Shown: positions 6,299 to 17,170, numbered from the stretch's first letter. The stretch: DNA of 54,471 nucleotides from an uncultured Verrucomicrobiota bacterium (GCA_937127435.1 CAKZLZ010000092.1:1-54471); one strand, 5' to 3'. Notes: generated by a model from the letters alone, not told the origin. Numbers and translations: made by a program.

Positions 6299-7855
6299 TT
6301 AGAGAGGAATGTTACCGTGCTTCTTGGGCAATGCACTCACGTGCTTGTCCTGCAGGGCGCGCAATCCGCGCACAATGCGTAAACGGGTTTCACTGGGAGC
6401 GATTACATCGTCGACATAACCGCGTCCGGCCGCCACATAGGGATTGGCGAAGGCTTCGTTGTACTCGGCTTCGGCTTTGGCCATAATGGCTTTGGCTTCT
6501 TCCGGTTCTTTGCCTTTTACATCCCGGGCATTCAGAATCTCAATTGCACCTTTTCCGCCCATGACCGCAATTTCAGCCGTGGGCCAGGCGTAGTTCAGAT
6601 CCCCATCCAGTTGTTTCGCGCTCATCACACAGTGGGCGCCGCCGTAGGATTTACGGGTGGTAATGGTGATTTTCGGCACGGTGGCTTCCGCATAGGCGAA
6701 CATCAATTTCGCGCCGTTGCGGATAATTCCACCGTATTCCTGAACCGTACCGGGCATGAACCCGGGCACATCCACAAAGGTGACCAGCGGAATGTTGAAG
6801 CAATCGCAGCAACGTACAAAACGGGCCGCTTTGATTGAGGAGTCGTTGTCGAGCACCCCTGCCAATACTTTCGGCTGGTTGGCGATAATTCCCACAGACT
6901 GACCGCCGAAACGGGCAAAGCCAATGACAATATTTCCGGCGTAATCGGGTTGAATTTCGAGGAATTCCTGATCATCCACCACTTCGTAGATCACATCTTT
7001 GATGTCGTAGGCCATGTTGGGATTGTCGGGAATCAGGGTATCCAGGGCGCTGTTCACCCGGTCCGAAGGATCGTCGGTCTCTTTGACCGGAGGTTTCTCC
7101 ATATTGTTCTGCGGCATGTAAGAGAACAGGTCCTGCAGATATTTAATTCCCTGTTCCCCGTCATCAGCGGCCAAATGGGCCACCCCGCTTTTGGTGGTAT
7201 GCACACTGGCACCGCCGAGGGTTTCCACGTCCACATCTTCGTGGGTCACGGATTTCACCACTTTGGGTCCGGTAAGAAACATGTAACTGCTGTCACGCAC
7301 CATCACCGTGAAGTCCGTCAGTGCCGGAGAGTACACCGCGCCCCCTGCACAGGGACCGAAAATGCCGGACAACTGCGGAATCACGCCGGAAGCACGTACG
7401 TTGCGGTAAAAGATGTTGGTGTAACCGGAAAGAGATTCAATCCCTTCCTGAATCCGCGCACCCCCGGAATCGTTTAAGCCAATCACCGGCGCACCGGATT
7501 TAACCGCCATATCCATTACTTTGCAGATTTTTTCGGACATGGTTTCAGAAAGAGATCCGCCAAACACGGTGAAGTCACCCGCGTGAACATAAACCAGACG
7601 GCCTTGAATCGTACCGGAACCGGTCACAATCCCGTCACCCATAAATTTCTTTTTCTCCATGCCGAAGTTGGTGCAGCGATGCACTTTGAACATGTCGAAT
7701 TCTTCGAAGCTGCCTTCGTCGAGCAACATCTCAATCCGCTCACGGGCGGTGTGACGGCCCTTGTCGTGGATCTTGTCAATCTTGGCTTGTCCGCCGCCCA
7801 GTTTTGCCAGGCTACGTTTTTCAATTAAAGCATCTAAACTTTTCGCAGTAGTCAT
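6299..7855 (-). CDS. mmdA: Methylmalonyl-CoA decarboxylase carboxyltransferase subunit
   Basis: A 518-residue carboxyltransferase of the propionyl-CoA carboxylase beta / MmdA family, at the usual length of 510-520. It moves the carboxyl group of methylmalonyl-CoA to biotin, releasing propionyl-CoA. Two crotonase-like halves are visible: the acyl-CoA oxyanion region SGGARIQEG near 128-136 and the second-half [12 protein letters not shown] near 404-415, plus the family block [19 protein letters not shown]. The context, next to mutase, epimerase and the OadB/OadG-type membrane subunits and with no biotin carboxylase, makes it the decarboxylase rather than an ATP-dependent carboxylase. Confidence 0.92.
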   Translation of the reverse strand: MTTAKSLDALIEKRSLAKLGGGQAKIDKIHDKGRHTARERIEMLLDEGSFEEFDMFKVHRCTNFGMEKKKFMGDGIVTGSGTIQGRLVYVHAGDFTVFGGSLSETMSEKICKVMDMAVKSGAPVIGLNDSGGARIQEGIESLSGYTNIFYRNVRASGVIPQLSGIFGPCAGGAVYSPALTDFTVMVRDSSYMFLTGPKVVKSVTHEDVDVETLGGASVHTTKSGVAHLAADDGEQGIKYLQDLFSYMPQNNMEKPPVKETDDPSDRVNSALDTLIPDNPNMAYDIKDVIYEVVDDQEFLEIQPDYAGNIVIGFARFGGQSVGIIANQPKVLAGVLDNDSSIKAARFVRCCDCFNIPLVTFVDVPGFMPGTVQEYGGIIRNGAKLMFAYAEATVPKITITTRKSYGGAHCVMSAKQLDGDLNYAWPTAEIAVMGGKGAIEILNARDVKGKEPEEAKAIMAKAEAEYNEAFANPYVAAGRGYVDDVIAPSETRLRIVRGLRALQDKHVSALPKKHGNIPL

Positions 7856-7866
7856 AAAAATATCCC

Positions 7867-8154
7867 TTAAGCGTGGTAGTAAACCTGATACACAGTGCTG
7901 TGTCCGGTAATGGTATCAATTTCGTTTTGAATTTTGGCGCGGTCCTCGGAAGCCAACCAGCAATTCCATTCCCCGACATCCTTCCAGGAACTGATCACCA
8001 AAATTTCAGAGGGATCGTCGGCGTTAATGAGGGTTTCACCGCCGATGTAGCCGTCGTTCTGCATGCAGAGCGCGCGGAGTTGCATCACCAAAGGTTTAAT
8101 AGCGGCTTCAGTTCCTTGCGGAACTTTTCGGAGAATAATGATTTTTACAGACAT
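7867..8154 (-). CDS. ABM-domain (antibiotic biosynthesis monooxygenase-like) protein
   Basis: A 95-residue protein with the ferredoxin-like ABM fold signature: an N-terminal [10 protein letters not shown] strand, a helix ending in [15 protein letters not shown], the central [19 protein letters not shown] and a C-terminal YQVYY strand. Family members are small dimeric oxygenases or ligand-binding proteins, and many have no known role. It sits between mce and mmdA, 11 bases upstream of the mmdA start, and reads with the operon. Why a propionate operon carries it is unclear. The 151 bases between it and mce contain no gene. Confidence 0.75.
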   Translation of the reverse strand: MSVKIIILRKVPQGTEAAIKPLVMQLRALCMQNDGYIGGETLINADDPSEILVISSWKDVGEWNCWLASEDRAKIQNEIDTITGHSTVYQVYYHA

Positions 8155-8305
8155 AAGTTTTAGAGGGTAGAAGTTAAATGTCAGAGGAGAATAAAGGGGG
8201 ATATTAAAGAGAAATCGGAGGCGAGAAGTCGGAGTTAGGGGCTGGCTTTCATTCCATGAACCCCCTTCGGTCTCCCATCTTCAATCTTCCAAATCTGTAG
8301 TCATT

Positions 8306-8704
8306 TTAATGGCTGCAGATTTCAGTCAGTACACCTTTGGTGGATTTGGGATGCAGAAAAGCGACTTGTTTGCCGCCGGCCCCTTCGATGGGGGTTTCAT
8401 GAATCAATTTCACGCCTTCGCCGGAGGCGAGGCTCAACTGACCCAGAATGTCATCACTGCCGAAGGCAATGTGGTGGATGCCTTCGCCTTTCTTTTCGAT
8501 AAAGATGGCGATGGGAGAATCGTCAGCCGTGGGTTCCAGCAATTCGATGTGGGTTTCGCCCGCTTCGAAAAATGCGGTTTTCACTTTTTGAGATTCCACT
8601 TCCTCGGTCTTCAGAAATTTGAGTCCGAGTGCTTTTTCATACAGCGGGATAGACTCTTCAATAGAGCGTACCGCAATACCAATGTGATCGACTTTTTGTA
8701 TCAT
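8306..8704 (-). CDS. mce: Methylmalonyl-CoA epimerase
   Basis: A 132-residue VOC/glyoxalase-fold protein of the family's normal size. It interconverts (2R)- and (2S)-methylmalonyl-CoA, linking the mutase product to the decarboxylase. The expected metal ligands are visible: His in KVDHIGIAV (residue 6), His in EGIHHIAF (about 77-78) and Glu in LTEICSH near the C-terminus; ETHIELLEP also fits. Its start overlaps the end of meaB by four bases (ATGA). Confidence 0.92.
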   Translation of the reverse strand: MIQKVDHIGIAVRSIEESIPLYEKALGLKFLKTEEVESQKVKTAFFEAGETHIELLEPTADDSPIAIFIEKKGEGIHHIAFGSDDILGQLSLASGEGVKLIHETPIEGAGGKQVAFLHPKSTKGVLTEICSH

Positions 8705-9873
8705 TTGGAACCCTTGGGTTGATTGTTTGCTTTGGAAAAAAGTTTGTCTGCGGCCTGCAATAAATTACGGGCGGCGGTGGTGGCGGGAACTTTCCCGGCG
8801 GCGACGGCGGATTTCAAATCCGGCAAAGCTTCACGCACTTCCGGTTGGCTGAGGAATCGTTGTTGCACCTGCTCAAGCACCATGCCCATCATCCAATCGA
8901 TGGTTTGTGAGGCCCGGCGTTTTTCACATTCCCCGTTTTCTTCAGTCACCTGCTTGAATTTAAGCAAGACCTGCCAAAGTTCTTCCAGCCCGGTTTTCTT
9001 TAATGAAGAAACCAGAAAGGAGCCGGGCATCCAACCGGGAGTAGGACTTTTCAAATAATGCAAAGCGTGCCCCAATTCGGAACCCAGCCGTTCGGCTTTG
9101 ATTAAGTTGTCGCCATCGGCTTTGTTCACCACAATCGCATCGGCATTTTCCATCACGCCGCGTTTAATGCCCTGCAGATCATCTCCGGCGCCGGTGAGGG
9201 TCAGCAACATAAAGAAATCCGTCATAGACCGTACAGCGGCTTCACTTTGCCCGACCCCGACCGTCTCGATCAAAATCACATCAAATCCCGCCGCTTCACA
9301 GATCAACATGGTCTCACGGGTTTTGCGGCTGACGCCTCCCAGAGTTCCCCCGGAGGGAGAAGGACGAATGAAGGCATGGTCATCACGGGAAAGATTTTCC
9401 ATTCGGGTTTTATCCCCGAGGATACTGCCCTTGGTCATGGTACTGCTGGGGTCTACCGCCAACACCGCGACTTTGTGGCCTTTGGCCGTCAACATGGAAC
9501 CAAAAGCATCAATAAATGTGCTTTTCCCTGCCCCCGGAACCCCGGTAATCCCAATCCGCAAAGCTTTGCCGGTTTCAGGCAGGAGCTCCCGCAACAGGTT
9601 TTGAGCAAGATCCATGTGGTGGTCGGCATTGCTTTCCACCAGTGAAATGACCCGACCTAAAATCGTACGGTCGCAGTTGCGCACCCCATCCAGCATTTGC
9701 TGTTCGGTAAATCCGGGATGGCGGCGGCGCTTGTGCTGCAAACGTGCGCCGGGCAATCCATCATGTCCGCCCTTCACGCCCGGCATCACGCCACTGGAAA
9801 TCCCCTTCCCTTCGCCTGCCCATTCGGGCGGACGGGAATTCGGATTGCGGGTGCTTTCGGGACGGGACATCAT
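8701..9873 (-). CDS. meaB: Methylmalonyl-CoA mutase-associated GTPase MeaB
   Basis: A G3E-family P-loop GTPase of about 390 residues (ArgK/MeaB). It guards the mutase: it gates cofactor B12 loading and removes inactivated cofactor. The P-loop GVPGAGKST, the VDPSS switch region, the ETVGVGQSE block and the NKADGDN base-recognition motif are all present. The start is set at the ATG pair 9873/9870, just after the mutB stop; a longer frame reaching 9987 would overlap mutB by over 100 bases and is not supported. The first about 65 residues are Pro/Gly/Arg-rich and not conserved. Confidence 0.92.
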   Translation of the reverse strand: MMSRPESTRNPNSRPPEWAGEGKGISSGVMPGVKGGHDGLPGARLQHKRRRHPGFTEQQMLDGVRNCDRTILGRVISLVESNADHHMDLAQNLLRELLPETGKALRIGITGVPGAGKSTFIDAFGSMLTAKGHKVAVLAVDPSSTMTKGSILGDKTRMENLSRDDHAFIRPSPSGGTLGGVSRKTRETMLICEAAGFDVILIETVGVGQSEAAVRSMTDFFMLLTLTGAGDDLQGIKRGVMENADAIVVNKADGDNLIKAERLGSELGHALHYLKSPTPGWMPGSFLVSSLKKTGLEELWQVLLKFKQVTEENGECEKRRASQTIDWMMGMVLEQVQQRFLSQPEVREALPDLKSAVAAGKVPATTAARNLLQAADKLFSKANNQPKGSK

Positions 9874-9877
9874 CGAC

Positions 9878-12055
9878 TTAGCCTTCCTCTTCGTTGAGCA
9901 GTTCTTCGAGCAGCAGTTTGGCCGCCACCGGAATGACGGTTCCAGGACCGAAAATCGCAGCCGCGCCGTTTTCGCGCAAGTAAGCATAGTCCTGAGCAGG
10001 AATTACCCCGCCGATACAGACCAGAATATCTTCGCGTCCACGTTTTTTAAGTTCCGACACCAATTCAGGCAACAGGGTTTTATGACCGGCGGCCAGTGAG
10101 CTCATGCCCACGATATGCACGTCGTTTTCCACCGCCATTTGCGCGGCTTCCGGCGCGGTCATAAACAGCGGTCCCACATCCACATCAAAGCCGAGATCGG
10201 CAAAGGCGGTGGCGACCACTTTTCCGCCGCGGTCGTGTCCGTCCTGACCCAGTTTTGCAACCAGGATTCGGGGACGACGTCCTTCGATGGATTCAAATTT
10301 ATCTGCAAGTTCGGCTACTTCTTTCACACTTTCATCCTCTCCGTAAGTACTGCTGTAAACACCGGAGATGGAGCGGATCACCGCTTGATGACGTCCGAAG
10401 TGTACTTCCAGCGCATCGGAGATTTCTCCGAGGGAGGCACGGGCACGGGCGGCGTTCACTGCCAATTCCAGCAGATTGCCTTTACCACTTTCGGCAGATT
10501 CGGTCAATGCGGCCAAAGTGGCCTGACATTCGGATTCATTTCGTTCGGCCCGGAGTTTTTCCAGACGTTTGATTTGTGAATCCCGAACTGCAGAGTTGTC
10601 TACTTCCAGAATTTCCAGCGGATCTTCGTGATCCAAACGGAATTTATTCACCCCGATAATGGATTCTTTGCCGGAGTCGATCATCGCCTGACGGCGGGCG
10701 GCCGCTTCTTCGATGCGCATCTTGGGCAATCCGGTTTCAATGGCTTTGGCCATGCCGCCGAGCTCTTCCACTTCGAGGATATGTTCCCAGGCTTTGTCCA
10801 TCAATTGACGGGTCAGGGTTTCCAGATAGTAGGAACCGCCCCAGGGATCCACCGTGTTACAAATGCCGGTTTCATGTTGCAAATACAACTGGGTGTTCCG
10901 GGCAATGCGGGCGGAAAAATCGGTCGGCAAGGCAATCGCTTCATCCAGAGAGTTGGTGTGCAGGGATTGGGTGTGACCCAAGGTTGCGGCCATCGCTTCC
11001 ACGCAGGTACGGGCGACGTTGTTGAAGGGATCCTGTTCGGTCAAAGACCAACCGGAAGTCTGGCTGTGGGTCCGCAAGGCCATGGACTTGGGATCTTTGG
11101 GGTTAAACTGTTTAATCAGTTTGGCCCAAATCAAACGGGCGGCACGCATTTTTGCGACTTCCATGAAATAGTTCATGCCCTGCGCCCAGAAGAAGGACAG
11201 GCGGGGTGCAAACGAATCCACATCAATACCGGCGGCAATTCCCTGCCGAACGTATTCGAGTCCGTCTGCGAGGGTGTAAGCCATTTCCAAGTCGGCGGAA
11301 GCACCCGCTTCCTGCATGTGATAGCCGGAAATGGAGATGCTGTTGTACTTGGGCATTTTCTGCGAGGTGAACTCGAAGATGTCCGCGATGATTTTCATCG
11401 AAGGAAGCGGCGGGTAAATGTAGGTGTTCCGCACCATGTACTCTTTCAGAATATCATTCTGAATGGTACCGGTCAGTTTGTCCATGGGCACGCCCTGCTC
11501 TTCACCGGCCACGATAAAGAAAGCGAGAATGGGCAGCACCGCGCCGTTCATGGTCATGGAAACAGACATTTTGTCCAGGGGGATGCCGTCGAACAACACT
11601 TTCATGTCGAGGATGGAATCCACAGCCACCCCGGCTTTGCCGACGTCGCCGGTTACCCGGGGATGATCGGAATCGTATCCGCGATGCGTCGCCAAATCGA
11701 AGGCAACCGACAATCCGCGTTGGCCCATGGCCAGATTCCGGCGGTAGAAAGCGTTGGACTCTTCCGCAGTGGAGAAGCCGGCATATTGACGGACCGTCCA
11801 GGGACGCATCACGTACATGGTGGTATAGGGTCCACGCAAGTAAGGCGGAATGCCTGAAGTGTAATCGAGATGCTCACATTCTTTGTAATCGTCTTGATTG
11901 TAAAGGGCGCGAATATTGACGTGCTCGTTGGAGAGCGTCATCATGTCGGCCGCGGACTTGCCGCTTTCGGCTTCCAGGCGATCGCGCCAGGCTTGATCCG
12001 AAAAGGATCCCTGTACATCGAAAGGAACAGTGGAAAAGTCAGGAAGGGTACTCAT
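9878..12055 (-). CDS. mutB: Methylmalonyl-CoA mutase large subunit
   Basis: A 725-residue B12-dependent mutase that interconverts succinyl-CoA and (R)-methylmalonyl-CoA. The N-terminal TIM barrel shows the substrate-binding [17 protein letters not shown] and the [12 protein letters not shown] block. The C-terminal cobalamin domain (about 590-720) has the axial-ligand motif DGHDRGGK, then [10 protein letters not shown] and CIGGVIP. This is the catalytic subunit of a heterodimer with mutA. Its start overlaps the mutA stop (ATGA), so the subunits are coupled. Length is normal for the family. Confidence 0.95.
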   Translation of the reverse strand: MSTLPDFSTVPFDVQGSFSDQAWRDRLEAESGKSAADMMTLSNEHVNIRALYNQDDYKECEHLDYTSGIPPYLRGPYTTMYVMRPWTVRQYAGFSTAEESNAFYRRNLAMGQRGLSVAFDLATHRGYDSDHPRVTGDVGKAGVAVDSILDMKVLFDGIPLDKMSVSMTMNGAVLPILAFFIVAGEEQGVPMDKLTGTIQNDILKEYMVRNTYIYPPLPSMKIIADIFEFTSQKMPKYNSISISGYHMQEAGASADLEMAYTLADGLEYVRQGIAAGIDVDSFAPRLSFFWAQGMNYFMEVAKMRAARLIWAKLIKQFNPKDPKSMALRTHSQTSGWSLTEQDPFNNVARTCVEAMAATLGHTQSLHTNSLDEAIALPTDFSARIARNTQLYLQHETGICNTVDPWGGSYYLETLTRQLMDKAWEHILEVEELGGMAKAIETGLPKMRIEEAAARRQAMIDSGKESIIGVNKFRLDHEDPLEILEVDNSAVRDSQIKRLEKLRAERNESECQATLAALTESAESGKGNLLELAVNAARARASLGEISDALEVHFGRHQAVIRSISGVYSSTYGEDESVKEVAELADKFESIEGRRPRILVAKLGQDGHDRGGKVVATAFADLGFDVDVGPLFMTAPEAAQMAVENDVHIVGMSSLAAGHKTLLPELVSELKKRGREDILVCIGGVIPAQDYAYLRENGAAAIFGPGTVIPVAAKLLLEELLNEEEG

Positions 12056-14151
12056 TGGGCTACTCCGGTCTTGGCGTGTAAATCTTTGAGGAGATCGAGA
12101 TTGTTGGCTCTTAAGTGAATGAAGTCATCCACTCCGGCAGCCTTAAAGTCAGCCGTCAGATCCGGCAGCAGACCGGCCATAAGAATGACGGTATCCGGAG
12201 ATCCGGCCTTCACCGCTTTGGCGAATTCAGGGACCAGTTCAGGATAGGTATCGTCCGTAGAACAAATCACCGTCACTTCGGCTTTGGCATCCACCACCGC
12301 TTTGGCCGCATCGGCTGCGGATTCAAAACTTTGGCCGGCATCCACGGTGAACCCACTGGGTTTCAAGAATTCCTGACTGAAGTCCGAACGGATCTTGTGT
12401 TGTTTCACCGGTCCCATTTGCGCCATCAGGATCGAAGGGGTTTTATTGCCCAGAGCCACGTAGGCTTCCAGATCTTCGCGAAGATCTTCGTATCCCAGCG
12501 TGAGACGTCCGAGTACAACCGGATTGATGCGGGCCGACTGCATGGAGCCGGTCACGTCGATCACCTCACTAAAGGTCGCACCCTTGGCAATGGCATTCAC
12601 CATGGTTTCCATGGATCCTTCGTTGAGCAGGTGGGAAAGTTCCTGTTGCATCGCGGCCTGATCCCTTCCGGCCTTAAAGCTCTTTAAGCTGTCCAGGCTG
12701 GCAGTCAGGGTTTTGGCTGAATCGGGTTGGCGGTTCGGCAGTTTCTTTTCTTCGGGGAAAGCAAACTGGTTGGAACCGACTTTAACGGTGCGGCGTTGCG
12801 CCAGCAAGGTGGTTTGTTTCTCCGCCAAGTCATGCAGTTCATCCTGAAGGGATCCGTCCTGCAACCGGGCCAGTAATCCACCGGCTTTTTCGATTTCCTG
12901 AAATTTGGCCCAGGCGCGGGAACTCAGTTCCTTGGTCAGGTTTTCAATGGTCCAGGAGCCGCCGGCCGGGTCAACCACTTCGTTCAAATGCGCTTCGTGG
13001 CGCAGGACCAACTGAATGTTGCGGGCAATCCGGCGGGAGAAAGTGTCAGGCAATCCAAATGGTGCATCGAAAGGATCGACGCGCATGGCATCCACTCCGC
13101 CAATCACGGCGCTGAAGCCTTGCGAGGTGGCCCGTAACAGGTTCACGTAGGGATCCAATTTGGTTTGTTGCCAGGAGGAGGTGGCCGCGTACTGATACAG
13201 TTTGCAGGCATCCCCTTCTCCACCACAGGCTTTTACCAGGTGGGCCCACAATCCGCGGGCTGCACGGAATTTGGCCACTTCCATAAAGAAGTCACCGCCA
13301 ATGGCCAATTTCACCATGGTTTTGGAAGCGGCAAGATTGATATCCACCCCGAGGGCAAGCAGGGCCCGGAAGCTTTCTGCGGCCGAAGCCAACATGATCG
13401 CCAGTTCCGTGACGGCGTTACCGCCGGCATTCACCGACCAACTTGCATCCACCCCTACGGAACGAAGTCCGGGGAAATTTTCCGCCATCCAGGTGACGTG
13501 ACCGGCTTGCAATTCGCGGGCTTCACTCAGATCCATGGGAACCACCCCGTGGATGGCCAGTTCGGCCAGAGGATCCATACAAACCGATCCGCTTTTCGGA
13601 TGGAGGTCAGCAGCCTGCAGTGCGCCGGCAACGGCGGGGGCGGAAGATCCGGCTTCAATATGCAGCGGGAACTGTTCCAGATCCACCCCGACTAAAGCAA
13701 CTTTAAGATCGGCTGCGCTGTGAATCGCGGTACCGTTTTGTCCGGACTGTTCGGAAGGCTCCTGCCCTTTGCGTCCATCTTCGTCGAGGATCAGCAACAC
13801 GGAATCCTGTCCGCGGGCGAGATCTTCTTTCAGGGCGGTGTTAAATTCTGCGGGCGTGGGATAAAGCAGGGCCTGGCTGATCTCCCAGCTGTCCAGCAAT
13901 TTCCCGCTGGCGGCGGTTCCACGGATGTAGGGAAATTCGCCGGGCGTGGTGTCCGCCATGGGATTTCCTTCCACCGTTGTCCGGTCGTACACCGGCTGCA
14001 AGGTGAACCCTTCCAAAGTTTTGGTACACACTTTCTTTTCGAAAGGAGCGCCGTTTAAAACTTTTTCAGTCAGCTTCATCCACAAGTCGTGATCCGGCTT
14101 GTCGAAGAGCTCCTGAAGATTCAGTTTGGGAGATAGGGTTGATTCGCTCAT
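12052..14151 (-). CDS. mutA: Methylmalonyl-CoA mutase small subunit
   Basis: A 699-residue non-catalytic partner of MutB. It keeps the mutase barrel (for example [18 protein letters not shown] and the [13 protein letters not shown] block matching Mut[14 protein letters not shown]) and a C-terminal flavodoxin-like domain. The cobalamin His motif is missing: where MutB has DGHDRGG, this protein has GPVKQHKIR. That is the expected difference between small and large subunits. It lies 17 bases after the CoA transferase gene and overlaps mutB by four bases. Confidence 0.93.
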   Translation of the reverse strand: MSESTLSPKLNLQELFDKPDHDLWMKLTEKVLNGAPFEKKVCTKTLEGFTLQPVYDRTTVEGNPMADTTPGEFPYIRGTAASGKLLDSWEISQALLYPTPAEFNTALKEDLARGQDSVLLILDEDGRKGQEPSEQSGQNGTAIHSAADLKVALVGVDLEQFPLHIEAGSSAPAVAGALQAADLHPKSGSVCMDPLAELAIHGVVPMDLSEARELQAGHVTWMAENFPGLRSVGVDASWSVNAGGNAVTELAIMLASAAESFRALLALGVDINLAASKTMVKLAIGGDFFMEVAKFRAARGLWAHLVKACGGEGDACKLYQYAATSSWQQTKLDPYVNLLRATSQGFSAVIGGVDAMRVDPFDAPFGLPDTFSRRIARNIQLVLRHEAHLNEVVDPAGGSWTIENLTKELSSRAWAKFQEIEKAGGLLARLQDGSLQDELHDLAEKQTTLLAQRRTVKVGSNQFAFPEEKKLPNRQPDSAKTLTASLDSLKSFKAGRDQAAMQQELSHLLNEGSMETMVNAIAKGATFSEVIDVTGSMQSARINPVVLGRLTLGYEDLREDLEAYVALGNKTPSILMAQMGPVKQHKIRSDFSQEFLKPSGFTVDAGQSFESAADAAKAVVDAKAEVTVICSTDDTYPELVPEFAKAVKAGSPDTVILMAGLLPDLTADFKAAGVDDFIHLRANNLDLLKDLHAKTGVAQ

Positions 14152-14168
14152 AAGATTTACTCCTAAGT

Positions 14169-15671
14169 TCAGCTGATTTTCATGCTGCCGGATTCAATAA
14201 AACGTTGATGGAATTCAAAGGCACGGTTTAAAGTGTGCGGGGTATGTGCGGAGGCCCCGTTCTTCAGTCCGAACTCCAAATACTCTGTGAGCATATCCTG
14301 GTATGCAGGATGTGCGCAATGTTCAATAATTTTACGGGCACGGCGCACGGGAGAAAGTCCGCGCAAATCGGCCAGTCCACGTTCGGTGACCATGACCTGC
14401 ACAGAATGCTCGTTGTGATCGCAGTGACTCACCATCGGCACCACCGCGGAAATGTCGCCGTTTTTGGCGATGGACGGGGTCATAAAGATGGAGATGTAGG
14501 CATTCCGGCAGAAATCGCCGCTGCCCCCAATGCCGTTCATCATTTTGCTTCCCACCACATGGGTGGAGTTCACATGACCGAAGATGTCCATTTCCAGGGC
14601 GGTGTTCATGGAGATCACACCCAGACGGCGGATCACTTCGGGGTTGTTGGACATTTCCTGCTGACGAATAATGATTTTGTGTTTCAGTTCATCAATGTTG
14701 TTCAGGAATTTGACCTGTCCTTCCGCAGAAAGCGTCAGCGAACAAGTGGAAGCCACTTCCAGGCGGTCGGCATCAATCAATTCGAACACCCCGTCCTGCA
14801 TCACTTCGGTGTAGAGGGAGATCGGATCGATCTGGGGATGACGGGCAAACCCGGAAAGTACGGCGTTGGCAACATTGCCCACTCCGGATTGGTAAGGCAG
14901 ATGCTCGGGCAAACGGCCTTTTTTCTGTTCGTGTAACAGGAATTCAATCACATGCTCGGCAATGGCTTCGCTGTCCGCATCCGGTGCGCGGAAGCCGGGA
15001 GTGTTGTCCGGAATCTGAGTGGTCACAATTCCTGCGATCTTTTTGGGATCCACTTTGATATACGGCGTGCCAATCCGGTCACCGGCCTGATAAATGGGAA
15101 GCGGCGGACGGTTGGGAGGAGATTTGGGCACGTACACGTCGTGAAATCCCATCAGGCCTTTGGGCTGGGATTCATTCAGTTCGATAAAAATACGGTCCGC
15201 ATCCTTCAAAAAGGTGGCACTCATACCGCCGGAAGTACTCAGGTAGATTTTTCCATCGTTGGTCACTTCCACGGCTTCCACAATCGCAGTGTCGGTTTTG
15301 GGAATAAATCCGTAGCGTAAGTACTGGGCGACATGGGAGAGATGGAAATCCACAAATTCAACTTCGCCGGCATTGATGCCCGCACGCATGTCCCGGTTGG
15401 ACTGATAGGGCATCCGGAAATTCACCGCTTTGGCCCGGGCCAATTCCCCGTCCAACTCATCCCCCACCGAAGCCCCTGTATAAAGAGAGATTTTAAAGTC
15501 CTCACCGATTTCGTGTAATTTTTTGGCTCTGGCGGCCAGTGCAACCGGAATGGCTTTGGGATAGCCCGCCGGGGTAAATCCGCTGGTGCTGATAACTTCA
15601 CCGTTATGAATCAGACCGGCGACTTCCTCGGCCGTCATTTGTTTTTGAGAAACGATTTGTGATGGACTCAT
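14169..15671 (-). CDS. scpC: Succinyl-CoA:propionate/acetate CoA transferase
   Basis: About 500 residues, acetyl-CoA hydrolase/transferase family (class I CoA transferase, ScpC/Cat1/AarC type). Visible family blocks are EVISTSGFTPAGYPKAIP near the N-terminus, YTEVMQDGVFELID, which holds the likely catalytic Glu, and GIGGSGDFCRNAYIS. In this operon the best fit is transfer of CoA from propionyl-CoA to succinate, closing the succinate-to-propionate cycle; acetate as partner cannot be excluded. The ATG at 15671 is preceded by GGAAGAAG. A frame extending to 15719 is less likely. It is the first gene of the operon. Confidence 0.88.
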   Translation of the reverse strand: MSPSQIVSQKQMTAEEVAGLIHNGEVISTSGFTPAGYPKAIPVALAARAKKLHEIGEDFKISLYTGASVGDELDGELARAKAVNFRMPYQSNRDMRAGINAGEVEFVDFHLSHVAQYLRYGFIPKTDTAIVEAVEVTNDGKIYLSTSGGMSATFLKDADRIFIELNESQPKGLMGFHDVYVPKSPPNRPPLPIYQAGDRIGTPYIKVDPKKIAGIVTTQIPDNTPGFRAPDADSEAIAEHVIEFLLHEQKKGRLPEHLPYQSGVGNVANAVLSGFARHPQIDPISLYTEVMQDGVFELIDADRLEVASTCSLTLSAEGQVKFLNNIDELKHKIIIRQQEMSNNPEVIRRLGVISMNTALEMDIFGHVNSTHVVGSKMMNGIGGSGDFCRNAYISIFMTPSIAKNGDISAVVPMVSHCDHNEHSVQVMVTERGLADLRGLSPVRRARKIIEHCAHPAYQDMLTEYLEFGLKNGASAHTPHTLNRAFEFHQRFIESGSMKIS

Positions 15672-15735
15672 AGATCTTCTTCCAAGGTTCAACTTACTTT
15701 TTACTTCAAATTCAACCAAACATTTTCGGCTGACG

Positions 15736-15839
15736 GGGAGCTTATAATCTAAGATCTCCCCTCTTGCAAATATAAATCGTACTTTATTTGTACGAATTGT
15801 CTAAAAAGTCCGATTAAGGCCTTATAGGCACCTATAAGG
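15736..15839 (-). promoter_or_regulatory. Operator/promoter candidates upstream of the propionate operon
   Basis: Three inverted repeats are stacked here: GGGGAG...CTCCCC around 15736-15762; CGTAC-N7-GTACG at 15778-15794, with flanking AT pairs; and a perfect CCTTATAGG-CA-CCTATAAGG at 15820-15839. On the minus strand TTAGAC and TACGAT, 17 bases apart, overlap the second repeat and could be -35 and -10. Which regulator binds is unknown. Confidence 0.5.
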
Positions 15840-15866
15840 ACCCTATACTTCCCATTTATTGGTTTA

Positions 15867-16295
15867 TTATATGTTTTTGGAAAAATGGTGGCTGACCAAA
15901 TTTAAGCCTTTATTCAAATACAAACGGTGGGCATCCAGACGGGTATATCCGGAATCCAAATGCAGGGCCGCACAACCCTCGGATTTGGCCTGATTCAGTA
16001 ACCAGTCCAAGAGTGCGGATCCATGACCTTTCCCCCGTGCATCCGGCAAGGTGCTGAGGTCATCCACATACAAAATCTTTCCCCAGGCCAAATATTCCCC
16101 AAACCGGAATCCGGCCACGCTTTCCACCTGACCGTCCGCCCCTTGAATCGCGGCAATTCGATAAGATTGCGCCTGCTGCCGCTTTACTTGCGCCACAAAG
16201 GTCTCCACATCTTTCAAATGGGGCCGCAGGACTTGAAAAACCTTAAAACATGAGGCGATCTGCGCTTCCGTTTCGATAGAAATGACTTGGCTCAT
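15867..16295 (-). CDS. GNAT-family N-acetyltransferase
   Basis: A 142-residue GNAT protein. The acetyl-CoA-binding motif A is seen as VDDLSTLPDARGKGHGSALLDWLL (about 76-99), with the RGKGHG pyrophosphate loop. The C-terminal LHLDSGYTRLDAHRLYLNKGL is a typical GNAT ending, close to the YjcF/YhbS type. The substrate cannot be told from sequence. Its ATG overlaps the stop of the upstream membrane protein gene by four bases. Confidence 0.85.
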   Translation of the reverse strand: MSQVISIETEAQIASCFKVFQVLRPHLKDVETFVAQVKRQQAQSYRIAAIQGADGQVESVAGFRFGEYLAWGKILYVDDLSTLPDARGKGHGSALLDWLLNQAKSEGCAALHLDSGYTRLDAHRLYLNKGLNLVSHHFSKNI

Positions 16296-17170
16296 CCTTC
16301 CGCAGGATTGGATGTTTTAGTCAACATTTTGACCAGCACCAACAGAATTGCCGGCACTATCACAATTATAATGAAGGCAAACACCCCGACCCATTGCTGA
16401 ATTTTAAGTAATATTCCCATGGGCTGAAGAAAAAATGATCTCAGGAGAGTTTGTACCGTATATCCGGAAAGTTCGGCGCGGCTCAGATCATCAGACTCCC
16501 CTTGCGCCTGGGCCACATCCGGCAACCCTTCCAGCCAAACGGTGAGCGGAAAGCGAATGCCGACTTTATCGGCGGTGGATGCAATTTGGCTTTTCAGTAC
16601 TTTTTCCCCGAACAAATTTACAAAACCGTCAAAAAGCTGTTGCGGGATCCCGTCCTGTAAAAAGGGATATTTATTCCGGACAGTTTGCGCACTGCTTTCC
16701 ACAATTTTCGGAATCCACGCCGCCTGCATTTTCTCCATGCGCCCCTCGAACACGATTACATTCAGCGTTTCCGCTTCCGGGGAAGTTTCCTCTCCCAAGG
16801 CTTCCGCCATTTGTGCATCCACCAAAAAGATAAAGTCGGATATTGCGACCGACAACTCCGGCATCACTTCCGTGGCGAAGCGTCCCTCAACCATCAGCCC
16901 ATTTACGGCTTTTTCCAAACTGGCATGAAAGCCGATAAAGCCTCCTGCCAGCGGCAAAGTAATGATGAGCCAGGCCAGGGTGAACATTTTGACGGCCCCG
17001 CCTCCTTTCTTCGGCAACAACTGCAACATCCGAAACAGAAAGTAGATCAGAAAAATACATACAATGGACACCCCGACGCCTTGCAGCGTCCCGCCGGCCA
17101 AGGTGCGGAAAAAACTGACGCCTTCCTCTCGGAGCAGACTGATCCAAAAATCGCTATTCGTATTTCCCAT
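16292..17170 (-). CDS. Unknown membrane protein, three spans
   Basis: A 292-residue protein with hydrophobic segments at about 32-50, 65-83 and 258-282, and a long soluble region between (about 90-245) rich in acidic and polar residues. Topology suggests a large extracytoplasmic loop. No family recognised. It is directly downstream of another unknown membrane protein (stop and start adjacent) and overlaps the GNAT gene, so the three form one unit read away from the TonB-like gene at 17912. A shared role with that cluster is possible but unproven. Confidence 0.7.
   Translation of the reverse strand: MGNTNSDFWISLLREEGVSFFRTLAGGTLQGVGVSIVCIFLIYFLFRMLQLLPKKGGGAVKMFTLAWLIITLPLAGGFIGFHASLEKAVNGLMVEGRFATEVMPELSVAISDFIFLVDAQMAEALGEETSPEAETLNVIVFEGRMEKMQAAWIPKIVESSAQTVRNKYPFLQDGIPQQLFDGFVNLFGEKVLKSQIASTADKVGIRFPLTVWLEGLPDVAQAQGESDDLSRAELSGYTVQTLLRSFFLQPMGILLKIQQWVGVFAFIIIVIVPAILLVLVKMLTKTSNPAEG

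Noticed and set aside
10628..11857. 409-codon open frame on the plus strand inside mutB
   Set aside because: It is antisense to a clear catalytic mutase gene. His/Gly/Phe-rich composition with no family features is the usual shadow of strong codon bias on the other strand.
13165..13695. Plus-strand open frame inside mutA
   Set aside because: Antisense shadow of a well-supported gene, no motif or ribosome binding site.
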